From contig CM034411.1 of NCBI GenBank assembly GCA_019925095.2, positions 6,549,501-6,613,500 on the forward strand: a stretch of DNA of 64,000 bases, read 5' to 3'. A program made the translations under genes and the position numbers. The stretch's first letter is position 1; each line of letters begins with the position of its first letter. Positions 63,225 to 64,000 of this stretch are shown here, in pieces. The notes under the pieces are model-generated. The model searched no databases, was not told the DNA's origin, and saw only the letters and a list, made by a program, of their open reading frames with translations. The stretch comes from Dendrolimus kikuchii (lineage: Eukaryota; Arthropoda; Insecta; Lepidoptera; Lasiocampidae).

Positions 63225-64000
63225 TTTCATCATAATTATTCATACATTATCTCAGGCTCTTTTTTTTAAATACTGAAGTTGTATTACAATTACATTTCAA
63301 AGAATGAATGGAGTTATAACAAAAAAATATATTGTCACCGTCGCAATAATGACTCAAATCAAACTGCGACAAATCTCCATAGATTCCTCACATGCTATGC
63401 AAAATATGTAATATTGTAATTCATTATGGACTTAGTCTGGATAAAATATTTTTTTAGTTATCTGTTGTGAGATGGCAATGTAGTCTAAGATAGAGCATGC
63501 TTACCCAGAAGATGTCCGTCCACGTAAGACTTGAAGAAGTTTTTACCGGCATTATTCAAGATATTTTTAAAGCATGAAAATTAGCACTAGGAAAGCTAAT
63601 CGGTTAGTACAAAACGCAATTCTAAAGTTCCTTAATGTTTCATAATGAAAAGACAATTTCTATATCTCACTATTCATTCTTTGAATAGACTATTAGTAGA
63701 AAATTTTCAGTACTTGTATGGTTTATGTCGAATTTTAACTAGTAGTAATACAAATTATGGACAGTAGAATATAGGAACCAGCTGAATTATGACGCTCTAG
63801 GTGACAGTCTTATCTAAGGTTTAATATGTGTTTCTTAGAGAGAATCACTTAAAAATTGCATAGAAGCTTATTAGGTCAATCAATACTCTAGTAATAGTCT
63901 TAAGAAATTATAGATAGAATCCAATATAACTAAGTTTTTCTCTTGTATTAGTTTTTATTATTTTAGTGAGCTAATCAACTGATTTGGTGTAACAATATTT
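63225..64000. other. mostly unassigned DNA
   Basis: A Rep-G fragment lies at 63466-63515 ('gtctaagatagagcatgctt'). The terminal 200 bp ('agtcttaagaaattatagat') resemble the tails after 49500 and 62920, so another PDG-LINE tail may be present. Confidence 0.35.

Overview
The window reads as intergenic or intronic DNA from an insect, most likely a moth or butterfly (Lepidoptera). The sequence looks AT-rich throughout. I find no convincing host exon, tRNA, rRNA or CRISPR. Nearly every structure I can recognise is a transposable element or a relic of one. The Lepidoptera assignment is inference: it rests on tRNA-derived SINEs with (ATT)n tails, RTE-like LINEs with (TATG)n or (GAT)n tails, LINE 3' ends carrying the 'gagatcgcttt-agcgataag' hairpin, and elements ending 'ctagctgatgcccgcgactt', all of which I associate from memory with lepidopteran genomes.

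Names used below. R315: a 315-bp repeat with 4-5 bp target duplications, at least 13 copies and fragments. SINE-A and SINE-B: tRNA-like SINEs. RTE-T: LINE with a (TATG)n tail. RTE-G: LINE with a (GAT)n tail. RTE-C, RTE-S, RTE-E: further RTE-like LINE tails, recognised by the protein ends CADPN, HFGSLSQRS and LGEAYVQQWT. CR1-like: LINE with a 660-residue reverse-transcriptase ORF. PDG-LINE: LINE C-terminus with an RPDG...WDATC signature. Rep-C, Rep-D, Rep-F, Rep-G: unclassified dispersed repeats. Heli: Helitron-like pieces ending CTAG next to a GC-rich hairpin.

Layout. 1-7 kb: SINE-A tail, R315 copies, RTE-C and RTE-S relics, a TA-flanked MITE and a small inverted repeat. 7-11.5 kb: densely nested. 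An RTE-G copy sits inside a CR1-like 3' UTR (14-bp duplication), and a Harbinger-like MITE is broken by both R315 (5-bp duplication) and SINE-B (13-bp duplication). 11.5-17.4 kb: Heli, R315 and SINE-A copies and a GC-rich retro-insertion at 14.46-14.88 kb. 17.47-18.65 kb: a 5'-truncated RTE-T with an open 380-codon reverse-transcriptase frame and an 11-bp duplication. 19-28 kb: mostly LINE, SINE and MITE relics, including two TA-flanked MITEs of one family (with 3.87 kb) and a GC-rich MITE abutting one of them. 28.7-30.8 kb: two RTE-T-like tails and two foldback elements. 30.8-33.5 kb: the best-preserved LINE (minus strand). 35-43 kb: Rep-D, foldback and pogo-like MITEs, R315 clusters and a SINE-A inside a Heli. 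43.1-46 kb: PDG-LINE end, then a Rep-C region with an RTE-T insertion and local duplications. 46-64 kb: sparse relics, including a CR1-like C-terminus at 48.6-49.2 kb, a SINE-B split by an RTE-E tail at 57.6-58.2 kb, and a 70-bp RTE-T insertion at 62.4 kb.

There is no pathway or operon logic. The 'genes' are LINE proteins (reverse transcriptase, endonuclease remnants) whose machinery would be expected to mobilise their own RNAs and perhaps the SINEs. The window's value lies in its insertion history. Several target-site duplications are perfect, so relative ages can be read directly. All family names come from motif recognition without database searches and are tentative.
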